Below are positions 46,401 to 58,608 of a stretch of DNA of 64,000 nucleotides, in pieces; positions within the stretch are counted from its first letter, which is position 1; each line of letters opens with the position of its first letter. Both the position numbers and the translations under genes were made by a program. The notes beneath the pieces are model-generated. The model was not told the DNA's origin and searched no databases. It saw only the letters and a program-made list of their open reading frames with translations. The DNA is from Anastatus disparis (lineage: Eukaryota; Arthropoda; Insecta; Hymenoptera; Eupelmidae), in contig JAFFSR010000351.1 in the NCBI GenBank assembly GCA_017163975.1, forward strand, positions 1,240,001-1,304,000. The letters run 5' to 3'.

Positions 46401-47504
46401 ATTTATCTTTAAAAAAATTTTGTCAAAAAAAATATATTTCAAAATCATTTCTATTCTTTTTATATTTATGTTTGATTGATAAATCTATATATAACATGAA
46501 TGTAAAATTTAAATTCCGTATAAAAAGATAAATATTAGGAAAAGAATGAATTTGAAAAATAATTTCTACAAATTTTTCAAAAATAATATTATGAATTTTA
46601 TTTTATACTCATTACACTAAGATTAAAAAAATTAAGTGATTTTTCTCACGTTTTTTCAAAGTCTTATCTTAATAAAATTACTTATGACTGTTTATTTTTC
46701 AAAAACCATAATTATCAATAAAATTAAGTAATCCTTATTATTCGCTTTTGAAAACATTTTCGTTCTAAAAAGGTTAGGATATGCCAAAGTTTGGCTAATT
46801 TAATAAAGTAATTCAAAAAATATTTTGTTTCAAACAAAGAAACGAATAGTTTACTTATTTTGCTATAATGAAAATTAAAAAAAAAATAATGAGTTCGCAA
46901 ATGATGTAAACTATATTGTTCTCTCTTATAATATTAAATTTTTCACATATTTATGTTTTAAATAAAATAAAACAGTTTTATGTTGAAAAAGTGTTTATTT
47001 GTAGAGATCGTACATATAAAACAAATTCAATTTACATTTAAAATTCGAATTTGAAGTTGGCGCGTACCAAACTATTCGCACCGGACATTTGTTTGGAGGG
47101 GATAAAAAAAGTCATTCGAAGCGCCAGTAGTGGCTAGAAAATATATTAAGGGAGGTAATTTTTACATTAGTCAGCATATTTAGCATAATATTTTGCAAAT
47201 AAAATGGGGATCTCTTGTTGTGTTGTAAATTGTAAAAATACTAGAAAGAATAGTGAATGTAAATTCTATAAATTTCCAACATCTAAACATAAACAAGAGC
47301 AAAGAAAAAGATGGATCATTGCTGTAAGAAGAATGAAGTAAGTAACATAACCTTAATTTCTAGCGTCTAGCATGGTAAACAAACAAGTTGTATTGTATTT
47401 ATTATTTTAGTCCTGATGGAACACCATGGCATCCAAAGCCCTCAGATTGTATATGCAGTGCTTATTTTATTCATAGCAAGAAATCTGAAGAAATGACAAG
47501 TCCA

Positions 47505-48524
47505 CCCGGTTGAAAAAAAACACATAGTTTTATTACATGATTTTATCATATGGTTTTATTATGTGGTTTTATCATATGGTTTTATTACATGTTTTTTGGT
47601 TTCAATTTATCATATGATGAAAGTATATGATAAAATCATATAATATAACCCTATGATGAAATCGTATAGTGAAACTATATGGTGAAGACAAAATAAAACC
47701 ATACACACGGAGAGAAAAAGCAGTTAACAGCTACTCAAAACATTAGGAATCATTACTAACTTTGTTCGACAATAATTAAAGGAATGGGAATAAATACTAA
47801 TCTATATTTTTGCGCCACGCGACAAAAGTAAGGTTACGATTTTACAAATGATCTGAGAAAACTAAGGACTGAGGGGATATTCAAGTAACGATATGTATGT
47901 ATGTATCGCGACGATAGTTGTTGGCAAGAGAATAAAAAGTCTGCGCGCGCATAGAATTCGCGTAATACATACATGTGTATCACTACTTGAATAGCCCCTC
48001 TGATTACTGAAGAGTTAGGTAGCTAGTCATAAAAAGTTAAATGAGTCAAACTGAGAATTATTGTCTGTAGTTTGCCTATAGGCAGACTGCAGACAATAAT
48101 TCTCAGTTTGATTTTTCATTCAACTTTTTATGACTAGCTATCTAACTCTTTAGTAATCAGTCCTTAGTTTTCTCAGATCATTTGTAAAATCATAACCTTA
48201 CTTTTATCGCGTGGCGCTAAATTATAGATTTGTATTTATTCCTTTACCTTTAATTATTGCCAAACAAAGTTAGTAATGATTCTAAATTTTTTGAGTAGCT
48301 GTTAACTGTTACTTCTCTCCGTGAATATGGTTTTATTTTGTCTTCACCATATAGTTTCACTATACGATTTCATCATAGGGTTATATTATATGATTTTATC
48401 ATATACTTTCATCATATGATAAATTGAAACCAAAAAACATGTAATAAAACCATATGATAAAACCACATAATAAAACCATATGATAAAATCATGTAATAAA
48501 ACTATGTGTTTATTTTCAACCGGG
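47505..48524. mobile_element. 1.02-kb foldback (CCCGGTTGAA ends) in the THAP exon
   Basis: 'cccggttgaa' and 'ttcaaccggg' end long arms made of 'catatggttttat' / 'ataaaaccatatg' words. The inner part (from about 47710) is a second palindrome centred near 48070. CA flanks both sides (47503-47504 and 48525-48526). Removing it with one CA restores the THAP reading frame. Another MITE sits inside at 47871-48000. Confidence 0.8.
47871..48000. mobile_element. 130-bp MITE (GAGGGG ends) inside the foldback
   Basis: The ends 'gaggggatattcaagta' and 'tacttgaatagcccctc' are inverted repeats. The opposite foldback arm (around 48150) lacks this block and gives the empty site 'ggactgattac'. TGA is a possible duplication but overlaps the end sequence. 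Confidence 0.65.
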
Positions 48525-50570
48525 CAAGCTATGTACCTACGATTTTTCCTTTGGTATATAATAAGACAGCAATGAATAAAAAAACATCAATAGAAAGGTA
48601 TACATTTATAAATTAATAAAGTCTGAAATAAGAAGTTTTCTGTTATTATATTCAACATATTTTTATTTCTATTTTAGACACGAAAGGTTTATGAAGCGGA
48701 GATTCAGTGAAAAAGTATCTAAGAACGTTAAAAATAGTAAAACAAACAAAAATGAAGAAAAACATGAAAATTTAATGGAAATAAATGATTTTGAATTTAA
48801 CATGGATGCACAACCAAGTTGTAGTGAAAAAAATATTGTGATCAAGGCTGTCAACTATATATTCCTTTCAATGATGACCAGACAGAAGAAAAAAATTTTA
48901 TTTGTAATAGATATATTTATGAAAAGAATTATAATGATGTTGAGATTCAAACAGATCTTATTGAAAATAGTAAAACAAAGCGCAATAATCAAATAATTGT
49001 GAAAACATACAAGGATAAAAAATGTGGCACTCTTGAAAAGAAATTTATGGATCAGTCAGTTGGACCTAACTATGAAAGTATAGATCTTTGCACAAGACAT
49101 TTCATTGGTATTAAATCAGTTAAAAATGATGAGCAGTTGTTAGATCTTGCTGGAGTAACGTTTAATAATTATAATTTTTTATTAAAAAGACTGGAAAATT
49201 TATGCACAGCAGAGAATTATAAAATTCATATAAAAGACAGATTACTTATATTTTTAATCAAAATGAAGACTTCATTAACCTTCTCGGCGTTGAGTGTTTT
49301 ATTTTCTGTAGATAGAAGAACTATTTCACGAATATTTTTTTTAATATTAAATGCACTAGCTGATGCTACACAAGATTTAATATTTTGGCCATCTTCAGAT
49401 GTGATACGTGCTACAATGCCTGAATGTTTTTATCCTGATTACAGTAATACCAGGGTAATAATTGATTGCACTGAGTTTAAAATTGAAGCTCCTGCAAGTG
49501 TTGATCATCGTGTATTGACATACTCTCACTACAAAAAAGGTTTTACTGCAAAACTCCTTGTTGGAGTTACTCCGGGTGGTTTTATAAGTTTTAAATCCAA
49601 AATAGCAGGTGGAAGAAAAAGTGACTCCCAAATTACAATTGAATCTGGTTTAATAGATTTGTTGGAAGATGGAGATGTAGTTCTAGCAGATGAGGGTTTT
49701 CCAGATATTCGAAGAACTATTGATGAAAGTGGAAAAAAAGTCATTGTCGTTTTGCCACCATTTTTAGAGAAAAAATCTGAGTTTACTCAAGAAGAAACAG
49801 AAGAAACTTATAAAATAGCAAGAGTTCGAATCCACGTTGAAAGGATTATGCAACGTTTAAGAACGTATAAGATTTTAGATAAAATACCACAACATTTATT
49901 TACATCTATCGATGACATAATACATATGTGTTGTATTCTAGTAAATTTGCAGCCACCGATAATTGCAAATAAATCATTAGATAAAGATTTTTCCAGTGAA
50001 CAAGATACTCATTCTACTAATAATAATCTAATTAACAATAAGAATAATTAAAAACCAACATTATTATAAAGAATTGTATAAATAACTTGTAATAACTTTA
50101 TTATGTATAAAAATATGTATTTTATAGTATTAATTTCCTATGAAAATAAATGAAACTTTGATTTAATTAATGTTATTTTTATTCATAATAATTCCAAAAC
50201 ATTATACAGAAATTTATTTCAAAACATTATAACCAATTTTAATAATAATTTTGTAATATAATTCAATTATTATTTGTTTCGAACAAACAATACTTAGTAA
50301 ATATCAATTTTGGTTTACTAGTAACTAATAAATAAATAAATATATTTTTGTAATACAAATATATTCAATCTCAGATAAGCAATGAATCTTACATAAATTT
50401 GAAACTTTGGTAAATAACAGGCATCGAAACCTTTGTATACATCAATAACATTTTTAATACACGAACAATATGAATTTTGTTAAATTACAAGCATCGAAGC
50501 CTTGAAACATATAAAAAACAAACTTTTCAATAAATGAATAATAAATCCAAACTACTTTTATATTATAAAC

Positions 50571-52156
50571 TTAAATTTGATTTATAATATTTTTTCCAGT
50601 AAAACAACGACTTTGTTGCACGTTTTCAGTACTTGTGCTTTTATCTTTTATCAATTTTATATGTAATTGAGGTAGAAAATATTCAAAATAAAATTTTTCA
50701 CATTTTCCAATTGTTTCTTTTAAAAAATCTTCATTTCGATGAACTTGAATAAGACAACTACCATCTTTCACTGGTGAATATATAAATAAATCACACATAT
50801 CCATCCCTGATACGTACATCTGAATTTGACATTGTGTGTAATATGGAGCACTTTCTCTTAAAACTATTTCTCTACCGTTGAACATTAAATAACTTACATT
50901 GCATTTATCATTTAAATTAATAATTGCTGTTTTCTCACAACTACTTGGACACTTAAATTCTACTATTTTACATAAATTGTTTCCATTAAAAACTACACCA
51001 TCTAAACTTGCACACAACCAAGGCTGTTTCTCACAAACAAGGACACCCACGTTTCTTACTTTACAATTATTCAGTGCCTCATACTGTTTAACAGCATCTA
51101 TTTCATGTTTTATTCCATATCTAGTTGCTGCAGTATTAATTTTATTTGGAAAAAGCATCTCTGCGACTAGTGACTCAACAGATTTTGTTTTTCTACATTT
51201 TATCTTATGCGCATTTTGACTAGCTGATATCCTTAAACGTCTAGCATCAAACCATTTTTTTTTTTTTGATTGATCTATCGTATCAAAACATAATTGTGAT
51301 ATCTCTTGTCTTGAGAGAACAATAAACTCCTCGTAAAAAGTTTGTAGTACCTTTTCTTTTGGTTGACAAGTGATGTAAAAAATTTTTTTATCACATAATG
51401 CAAAGAATGCATTCAAACATTCGTCACACTCTTCCTTTTGAAGACTTTTCACAACTGAAGTTAAGATTTCATTGACTAGATATTTTATCTCTCTTTCTTC
51501 TTTATTTATTGTAGCTTCTAATAAAACTGTTCTTAAAGCACAAGGTTCTTTTAAATCTGTAATATCTATGTCTTGTGTGGATACATTTGATCTTTTCTGA
51601 GGAGGAAACATTTCAAAAAAATATTTCCCTTTCGAATATTTTTCTTGAGCGAGTTTTCGGACTGTTGGCTTACCCCATTGTTGTTCATAATTAGTTTTTG
51701 ACAAACTCTCTTCACTATTAATATAAAAGATCAAGGCTGCAATGTGTTTACATTTGCCACTTTTATTGTAAACACATGAGCATATTGCTTTTGTGACATT
51801 TCTTACATTATCAATCTGTAAAAACAAATTATTAATAAGCTATTTTTATATTATAAATTTATTATGAATATATTTTGACAGAATATAAATTACAAATGAC
51901 ATTATAAAGAGACTAAACATCTATAATTAAGAAATATGACACTTACCTCTAATTTTGTTTTGTATGGTACAGAGGTTACTGAAGTTTGCCTTATGACTTG
52001 TGCTTCAATAGCATAACTTAATAAATTTCTTCTTAATTCTTGTACATTACAAACATGATTAGCTTTAACTAACTGTTTGCCTTTTGGCATCGTCTCGGGT
52101 TGAAATAAAATATCATGTTGAACTTTCTCAAAGCCAGTTTTAATCACCATATCCAT
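50571..52156 (-). CDS. YqaJ-type exonuclease with SWIM zinc finger (ISL2EU accessory protein)
   Basis: Two exons: 52156-51947 (70 codons, MDMVIKTGFEKVQHDILF) and 51815-50571 (stop at 50571-50573), with a GTAAGT donor, TTTTTACAG acceptor and phase 0, giving about 484 residues. Early in exon 2 CSCVYNKSGKCKHI is a SWIM zinc finger. The YqaJ (lambda-exonuclease fold) domain follows: RRLRISAS, RYGIKHEIDAVKQYE, WLCASLDGVV, KIVEFKCPSS and YYTQCQIQMYVSG. Residues E, D and E-x-K match the metal-binding core. No break is visible, unlike the transposase next to it. Probably resects or processes DNA ends during transposition; the exact role is unknown. It converges on the transposase gene with ~520 bp between stops. 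Confidence 0.8.
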
Positions 52157-54205
52157 TTTTAATCATTCTATAAAAAAAGGTATTATCATTATATTCATAA
52201 TATTTTTCAAATATAGATATCTTAAGTAAAATAGAATGCAAAATTTATCAGATTTTAAACACTGTTGATAAGAATAACCTACAATTTGTGAGCTATAAAT
52301 TTTCCATTCTAAACAAAATTTGAATATGTATATACTTACATCGTTATAAATTACATTCCAAAATATATTCCACACTATTTTATTGCAAAGGTGAGAGAAA
52401 TAAGAGTTTATTTTAAGATTTTTTTATATTTATCAATCAGCTACCATGTAAATTATTAGTTCACATTACCTCCAAAAGTTCTTATTCAAAACCACCAGAG
52501 AGCGCTTATAGACTTGCCCATAGCGAATACATTAGCATTGATGTCAACTATGTAACATGGCTTCTTGCACGGCCATTGTATTCTTACAGCTGATCACATC
52601 TTTTTAGAAAAATGTAATTTTGCTTTTTTGCGATATGATTTATCAAACCAAGTTTCCGCCCTTCATTTTTCAAAAATAAAATGATCCTGAATAGGAAATT
52701 TTCCTACGAAACACGGTTTTTGAGAAATTTGATTTTTTCGAACTGAGAAATTTGTTTTTCTAATTATCTTCGATTAACGCTTTTTTCCGCTAATTTTTAG
52801 AGTTTGCGCCCTTCATCGAAATTAAATGAAGTGATCTATAAAAGGAAAACTCAATCCGAAGTATAGCTTTTTCAAAAATTGTAATTATATAAAATTATAA
52901 TTTTTGATCGGTAAAGTAGCGTGAAACCATACTCTTAAAATAGTTGGTGCACCTCTAGCACGGTCTATTGGTACACGACAACTGATTTAAGTATGCAGTG
53001 TTGACTTTGGTATTCCAAAAAGTGTAGCTGCCTGTCACAGAGTCTGTCCATTCTCTATTCCTGTTAATGCTTTCATAAGTGTTTCTTTATCATATTTTTT
53101 TTATTGCATTTATTTGATTTGAATTTTCTTGTTTTATCTTTATTAATACCAGTTAATTTTTTTACTTCATTACACTTTTCTTGAGATCTATTTGGTTTTG
53201 TTTTTGTAATTCTATTCTTATTTATTACTTTATTATTTTTTCTACCCATTATAAATCAGTAAATAATTTAATTATTTAAGATTATTAGTTAATTATTTTA
53301 AAAACTAAGTACATTATACATAAATGTAATAGTGAGTAGTACTTACATGAAAAGGTTAGGTTTGAACTTAAAATTTTTGCAAGTAAATAATGTTTTTTTA
53401 AACACTCGAATTATATATATACTAAACACCGCAGCCACGAATACAACAAAGTAAATATAATTAGCATATTATTTCAGAAAATTTTTGTAAAAAATTTTAA
53501 TTTGTAACAATTTTTTTCCACGTGTCTACAATTAGAGTAACGCTGCAGAACAGTAAGCAAATTCGGGACTTGCGCGAGACTTCTGTCTAGAATTATGGTT
53601 CCCTTTTAAAAAATGGAAGCGAAATTTAAACATGTTTTTTTATTAATAAAAAATGTATTTTGACTATGAATGTACTTCTAAAAAGTATCCTTCACTATCG
53701 TATTATTAATTAAAGTCATTATTTACATGTGATAAAAGGAATTCTTTTTTTTTCATCGTTTGTATAAATAGCAGTTTTAACAATGGATGTACGTCATTTT
53801 CCAACTTATTATACAGCCTCATTTCTTTTATTTATTTAAATTATTTTCAAATTTTTATTTAATTATATAAAGTAATTATTCGTATAAACAACAGCTTAGT
53901 TTACTATGAATAATTTTACTCTTTAATATTTGTCATATTATCATATTTAAAAATAGCAATCTTTATTGATGTCCAGAATTATGTCCCAAGTTGAACGTTG
54001 TCCCAAATTACCTTACTTTACCTTAGTAAGTTCAAAGAACGTTGAAGAAATGGAAACCGCAACTGGGAATGTTGTTATTCCAAATTGATATTTAGTGGAA
54101 GTTCAATGATGTATGAACTTACTTAAACGTGAGCGAACTCAACGATCGGATTCTGACTCCATCGCTGAGTTTATTTGTGATTAGTCCCATAAATACTGAC
54201 CTTAA

Positions 54206-54410
54206 GGCGACTACGGACATTCGGTTGAATTTCATTTTGTAGTTTACAAATTACTCTTTTAGTTTCTAAAATTTTTTGGATTTTTTAATTTTTCACCATT
54301 TATTATAATCTGTAGAATGGTGTAAAATTAAAAAATCTGAAAAATTTTACACATTGAAAGAGTAATTTGTAAACTCAAAAATAAAACCTAACCTAAAATC
54401 CGAAGTCGCC
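54206..54410. mobile_element. 205-bp TTAA element (GGCGACT ends)
   Basis: 'ggcgactacgga' and 'tccgaagtcgcc' with TTAA at 54202-54205 and 54411-54414. The middle is a palindrome around 'ttcaccatttattataatct'. It sits in the right arm of the outer MITE. Confidence 0.7.
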
Positions 54411-54615
54411 TTAACAATCTTTGAACTCCAAAAATTCAAATACGTATTATACGAAATCAAAAAAAGAGTTATATGAGTTCAATGATGTTTGAACTTATAT
54501 AAATCAAGTTTTAATGTATGAAAATTGGAAATTTGAATAAAATTTACCTATTTTATTCACTCTCATATTACTGAGAACATTTGAAGTTCCCAAAGACCAT
54601 ATTTTTTTCCATGTA

Positions 54616-56224
54616 GTTGGGGGTTTTATAGTACGATAGATAATTATTTATAAATAATTATTAATTGTTTCAAAACTTTTTCATAATATAAATATTTGAT
54701 AGTGTATATGTTGTTTTACCATATACATCTATTTTCATCGAAATTGCGTATATTAAAGTATATATTTTTTATCAATTCACATGGCGCGTAATCTTAAATT
54801 AGTAGTAATTAGGACATTAACCATACTTTGTAATACTAAAATAGAAATGTGCAAAAATGAATACCAAGTTTAACACGTACTCATATGGGGTAACGTTTAA
54901 AATCATTTATTAAACCTTTTATAAATACTATACCTTCACTATACCTTTACTTTACCTTTTACTATACCTTTTACTATATACCGACTCGAGAAATGGAATT
55001 ATGCCAAAACGATAAAAAAAAGAATAACAAAACGATGGACTATCCGACTGGAAAATTTAACGTCAAATCTTGAGATCTCATACGAACATGTCGAGTAACC
55101 CCTGAAAAAAATGTTTAAAATGAGATCTAACTTTGTCTTTTGTAAGACATAGAGTTAGTCAGACATAAAGTACTGGTCAAATCAAAAGTCACCGACGAAT
55201 AGGCCGTGAAATATTCTTAAAATTTTGTTTGTAACATTTTTTCCGAAAATTATTTTGTTGTTTCCATATTTTTGTGACACTCTATATATCGGAGTCTAAA
55301 GACATGATTGATGTATGGTTAAGGATGTTGTTCACGAAAATAAATAAAGTTATTAATTAGAAAATAAATAGAGTTAAATAGAGTTATGTTTTGACATTTA
55401 ATGAATCGTAATCATTCATTAACTATACAATAAATAGCTTGCATTTGGAAGGTAAATAAACGAATCTCTGAAGATCGTGAAGTTCCTTCTTTATGTAATA
55501 CAGATACAAAGTAGTCAGATGGTGGCTACGCTAATTATGTAGACTCCTAGGATTCGTCAAACCAACAGTACACGGAAAGAAATGATTTTGTTGTGACAAC
55601 CAAAGTATTCAGTAGGCATGTAATTTGTTGTCAAAACCAAATTATTTAGTTGTAATATCCAAAGTATTTTGTAGATGAAAAAAAACACTTCAGTTGTCAC
55701 GTCAAAAGTTATTAGTTATCAGGCTTTAGTTGTAATAACAAAATATTTTGTTTTCGTATCTATTTGAATAGTTATTGAAACAATATGATTCCAATCAAAG
55801 TTATGTATAGGGTCATGTCGCCAGTGATTGAAAACCCCCCAGTGAATGAATGCCACTTGGTTTTTACAAATAATTAATATAAAATTTGTTATTACTCCTG
55901 ATGAAAAATGTTTTTTTACTTTCTTTAGCGCAAATGTTTACATATGAAATAGTTACTGATTATTTTAAATTATTTATTTAATGCTGCAGTGAAAAATGAA
56001 AGTACAAATATAAATATATTAATATTGTTTAAAACGTTCAAAGTATTTAAACCCAAAGTATGTCAAATAAATTTTGTTTCTGACATCAATTTATTACCTG
56101 ATGATATAAAATATTGTTTTGAACATTTTCTTGGAATAGAATAGATTTTTCAATGAAATAATGTGTGAAAATGTTTCATGTAAAAAAATTTATTTACAAA
56201 ATATAATATTTAAAATTTTTAATT
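54616..56224. other. Gene-free AT-rich stretch
   Basis: A short tandem of 'ctatacctttta' occurs at about 54935-54985. At 55573 a lone MITE end 'cacggaaagaaatgatttt' is seen without a partner. Nothing else is supportable. Confidence 0.4.
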
Positions 56225-56990
56225 ATCAAGGTTTCAGGCATAAGTTAAAGCTTCAAACAAAATCAAATTTAAATGTAGTGATAATTTTTGTTTCAAATAA
56301 TTGTAATTAATAAAACTTCTTATTTTGAATATATATTAAATATAAGACTTTGATCCATGAATAATTTTAAAAAAACCTTATTTGATGCTAAAAATTCTTT
56401 TGACTTGTTGAAGACTTGATTTTTTAAATTTTGGTACTTGTCGTTGACTTTATCAGCAAATTTTAAACTAATTGAACTCAAAATTTCCAGATATCTTCAA
56501 TTTATATATCTCCACAACATAACAATACTGGAATTTTGATAAGATAAGTTTAAGTGAATGTTGAACTGAATAACTTACATGAAATTCACAAAAACATTTA
56601 TTTTTTTCAATATTTTCAACTTTTTTTAAACAAAACTTTTATTAGTTTTTTTTTTAACCAAAACTGTTATTTTGTGAAGATATATAAACTTTTTGATATA
56701 TAACTTTTTTGAGGTCAATTCGTTTAAAATTGGCTGAGAACGTCAGTGACAAGTACAAAAATTTAAAAAATCAAGTTTTTGACTAGTCAAAAGAATTTTT
56801 AAAATCGGATGAAGTTTTTTAAAACTATTCATGGATCTAAGTCTTGTATCTAATATATATTTAAGATAAAAAGAAGTTTTATTAATTACTATTAGAAAAA
56901 AAAATTATCACTAGATTTAAATTTTATTTTATTTCAGGCTTATACCTTAGGTTTATAACTCAGGCCTGATACTTTAAGCTAAGTATTATT
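56225..56990. mobile_element. Foldback repeat, second copy of the 22540-23246 family
   Basis: 'ctttgatccatgaataattt' is mirrored by 'aaactattcatggatctaag', with arms of about 350 bp. It is collinear with 22540-23246 ('gttgaactgaat', 'catgaaattcacaaaaa'). Ends carry 'caggcataag' and 'aggcttatacc'. A purine-rich 'gagaaagagag' run follows at 57058-57090. Nothing is recognised in 56991-57534 otherwise. Confidence 0.5.
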
Positions 56991-57538
56991 ATTGCTCAAA
57001 AATCAAATTTAAAAATTCGAAAACTTTCTGAGAATTCGCTGTGATCTATTAATAAATTGAGAAAGAGAGAAAGAGATAGAGAGAGAAAAAAACGAGTCAC
57101 ACAAATCAATTTAAATTAAACGATGTTATTTAATTCATAAATTCTGAAACAACTTTACTCTCCCACACTTTTTAATCAGTTCATAGCTTTTTAATCGAAT
57201 CAGCCTCAAAGTTATCCAATTGCTCGAATTAAAGGCGCATTTACTGATTTTTAATTCAATTTATTATATATATCTCAATGTAACATTTTATACTAACCGT
57301 GATGATATTAATTAAATTTAAATTCCTTTATTTATACTAGAATTTAAAATATATAAAATAAAACTGGATTTTTATACAAATTTATTTTTCTTCGCTGGTT
57401 AAAATACACAAGGAAAAATCGTTTGAATTGATCTAGCACAGTTCATTCCGCGCGAATATATATCCTCTCTTTGTAGGAAAATAAGGAAAGCCATTCAATA
57501 TCATTTTGGAATATTCAAGATTTAAAAATCTTACTTAA

Positions 57539-57922
57539 GAACAGGCCGGATTCGCTGTCCTTGTCTAATTGAAATTTTTGTTATTTACTCAAGTATTAAT
57601 CGGTGTATCTGCAGATTGAAGGTTAAGCGCAATAGATATTATTATTACAAATATTTATGCACAAGAAGAAAAAAATCTACCGATTTGTTTTTGAGAAAAG
57701 TAAGGAACGCAAAAATATTATAAACATAAACTTTTACTTCGGTGTTCCTTACTTTTCTCAAAAACAAAGCGGTAGAATTTTTTTTCTTGTGCATAGATGT
57801 TCATAATAATAATATCTATTGCGCTCAACCTTTAATCTGAAGATACACCGATTAATACTTGAGTAAATAACAAACAACTCAATTGTTACTCGGTCGGTAT
57901 CAGGATCTACTCCGGCCTGCCG
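57539..57922 (-). mobile_element. 384-bp palindromic TTAA element, copy 2
   Basis: Reverse-oriented copy of 24080-24463 with exactly the same length. TTAA at 57535-57538 and 57923-57926. Ends 'gaacaggccggattcg' and 'tactccggcctgccg'. Similarity runs through both arms. Confidence 0.75.
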
Positions 57923-58004
57923 TTAACGTTATTAATGATTAAATTATTTAACAAAAATTTATAATCATTGTTTGTAAATAATGATTTTTTTATTTATGTT
58001 GTAG

Positions 58005-58093
58005 GCCAGACTAATTCTACTATTTGTAAGAGTCAAGACTCAAATCCTAAATCTTTTGTAACAGAACCTCTCTCTAAATACAAATTTCAATAA
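58005..58093 (+). CDS. Possible terminal exon of an unknown gene
   Basis: A T-rich tract and AG acceptor (58003-58004) are followed by 29 open codons rich in Ser, Thr and Lys (QTNSTICKSQDSNPKSF) ending at TAA 58091-58093. No upstream exon was found. Could be chance. Confidence 0.2.
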
Positions 58094-58181
58094 AAATTAT
58101 TTAAAACAAAACTAATTAATTAAATCAACCTTGTTGATAAATATTATATTTGTGATTATTCTTTTCCAAAAAATTATTTTG

Positions 58182-58185
<4 letters not shown>

Positions 58186-58215
<30 letters not shown>

Positions 58216-58220
58216 TAATA
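58186..58220. repeat. (AAT)n microsatellite
   Basis: About ten ATA/AAT repeats with one interruption ('aacaata'). Confidence 0.85.
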
Positions 58221-58608
58221 AATGAGTATTCGTTATTATAAATTCTTTCTAGTTATTTTTGATAAACTAGTGAAATTTTCAATTTTATTTTTCTCTTACA
58301 GTTATCGAACTTTTTAACGGTACTGCATATATAACGGAAACCCTTAAATTATGACCTCTTATTGAAACAGAAATCATTTCATGAGGTTTATAACAAATGC
58401 ATGAATTTAAAATTTTCTCTGTGCATACACAAGTCAAATAATTATGTAAAGAAATGATTCTTACATGCGTTTAGCTTCTTGCTCCAACCAAATTTAAGCG
58501 AATGAATATCCTTGTGTAAATTATCATCGTCGAAAATAATAAAATAATAAGTCTCGTCAAATTCGAATACACAAAAATATTTAATCCATAATTTTTTTCT
58601 TAAATTAA

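Larger units (their letters stand above)
47204..50051 (+). pseudogene. THAP-domain DDE transposase (ISL2EU type), disrupted
   Basis: Exons are 47204-47337, 47411-48597 (split by the foldback 47505-48524) and 48678-50051. Exon 1 begins MGISCCVVNCKN with THAP Cys residues, FYKFP and RKRWIIAV. Exon 2 has PSDCICSAYF and, once the foldback and one CA are removed, the THAP signature VPTIF. Splice phases fit. Exon 3 opens RHERFMKRRFSEK and needs a one-base shift near 48838, after which the frame is open to 50051. The DDE_4 catalytic core is present: VIIDCTEF (first Asp, ~149 residues into the 350-residue part), VVLADEGFP (second) and ARVRIHVERIMQRL (Glu). The THAP domain should bind element ends and the DDE core cut and join DNA. 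Insertion and frameshift make this copy non-functional. Confidence 0.8.
47076..52526. mobile_element. ISL2EU-type DNA transposon, AT target duplication
   Basis: The element runs from TCGC to GCGA with AT on both sides (47074-47075 and 52527-52528). FB-1 supplies the exact empty site 'accaaactatacattag'. The inverted ends are only about four bases, with a related subterminal 'aagcgc' motif on each side. It encodes a THAP/DDE transposase (plus) and a YqaJ/SWIM nuclease (minus), converging tail to tail. As I recall, that gene pair and a 2-bp AT duplication define the ISL2EU/IS4EU group near PIF/Harbinger. Length 5.45 kb including a 1-kb foldback insertion. Confidence 0.8.
45147..52934. mobile_element. 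FB-3: FB-family foldback carrying the ISL2EU-type element
   Basis: TTAA flanks are at 45143-45146 and 52935-52938, and the ends are those of FB-1. The left part 45147-47075 matches FB-1 almost base for base. The right part resumes at 52529. Removing the internal insert (47076-52526 plus one AT) gives 2335 bp; FB-1 is 2336 bp. It inserted into the pogo transposase gene at a TTAA. Confidence 0.85.
44106..53249 (-). pseudogene. pogo-type transposase, interrupted by FB-3
   Basis: The minus-strand start codon is at 53249. A basic N-terminus leads, after a one-base slip in an A-run near 53100, into a psq/CENPB-type domain (YDKETLMKALTGIENGQTL, one stop, then FGIPKSTLH). The frame is cut at 52938 and resumes at 45146. 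Joining at the TTAA gives APTI-LSPKEE in frame. Then come a Tc5-type helix-turn-helix (RPGKHWYNGFMKRH), the first catalytic Asp (RIFNLDESSF) and the second (ILYVDGHASHLT), ending at 44106. An in-frame TAA at 44568-44570 stands where related proteins usually have Trp (GxSDRG-W-MT). So it carries an insertion, frameshift and stops, and is dead. Confidence 0.8.
43623..54023 (-). mobile_element. pogo-superfamily element, split by FB-3
   Basis: Ends 'aggtaaagtagggtaattt' and 'aaattaccttactttacct' are inverted repeats with TA on both sides (43621-43622 and 54024-54025), as expected for pogo/Tigger elements. Subterminal 'ctggac' motifs repeat at the left end. Removing FB-3 and its TTAA leaves about 2.6 kb, normal for the family. 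It encodes one transposase on the minus strand. Confidence 0.8.
43508..54613. mobile_element. Outer MITE (CACGGAAAAAAATA ends) holding the nested pogo stack
   Basis: The ends 'cacggaaaaaaatatagtct' and 'agaccatatttttttccatg' are inverted repeats continuing through 'tttgaaaacttc' / 'gaagttcccaaa'. TA flanks both sides (43506-43507 and 54614-54615). Without the pogo stack and the TTAA element at 54206-54410 it is about 0.5 kb. Non-coding itself. Confidence 0.65.
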
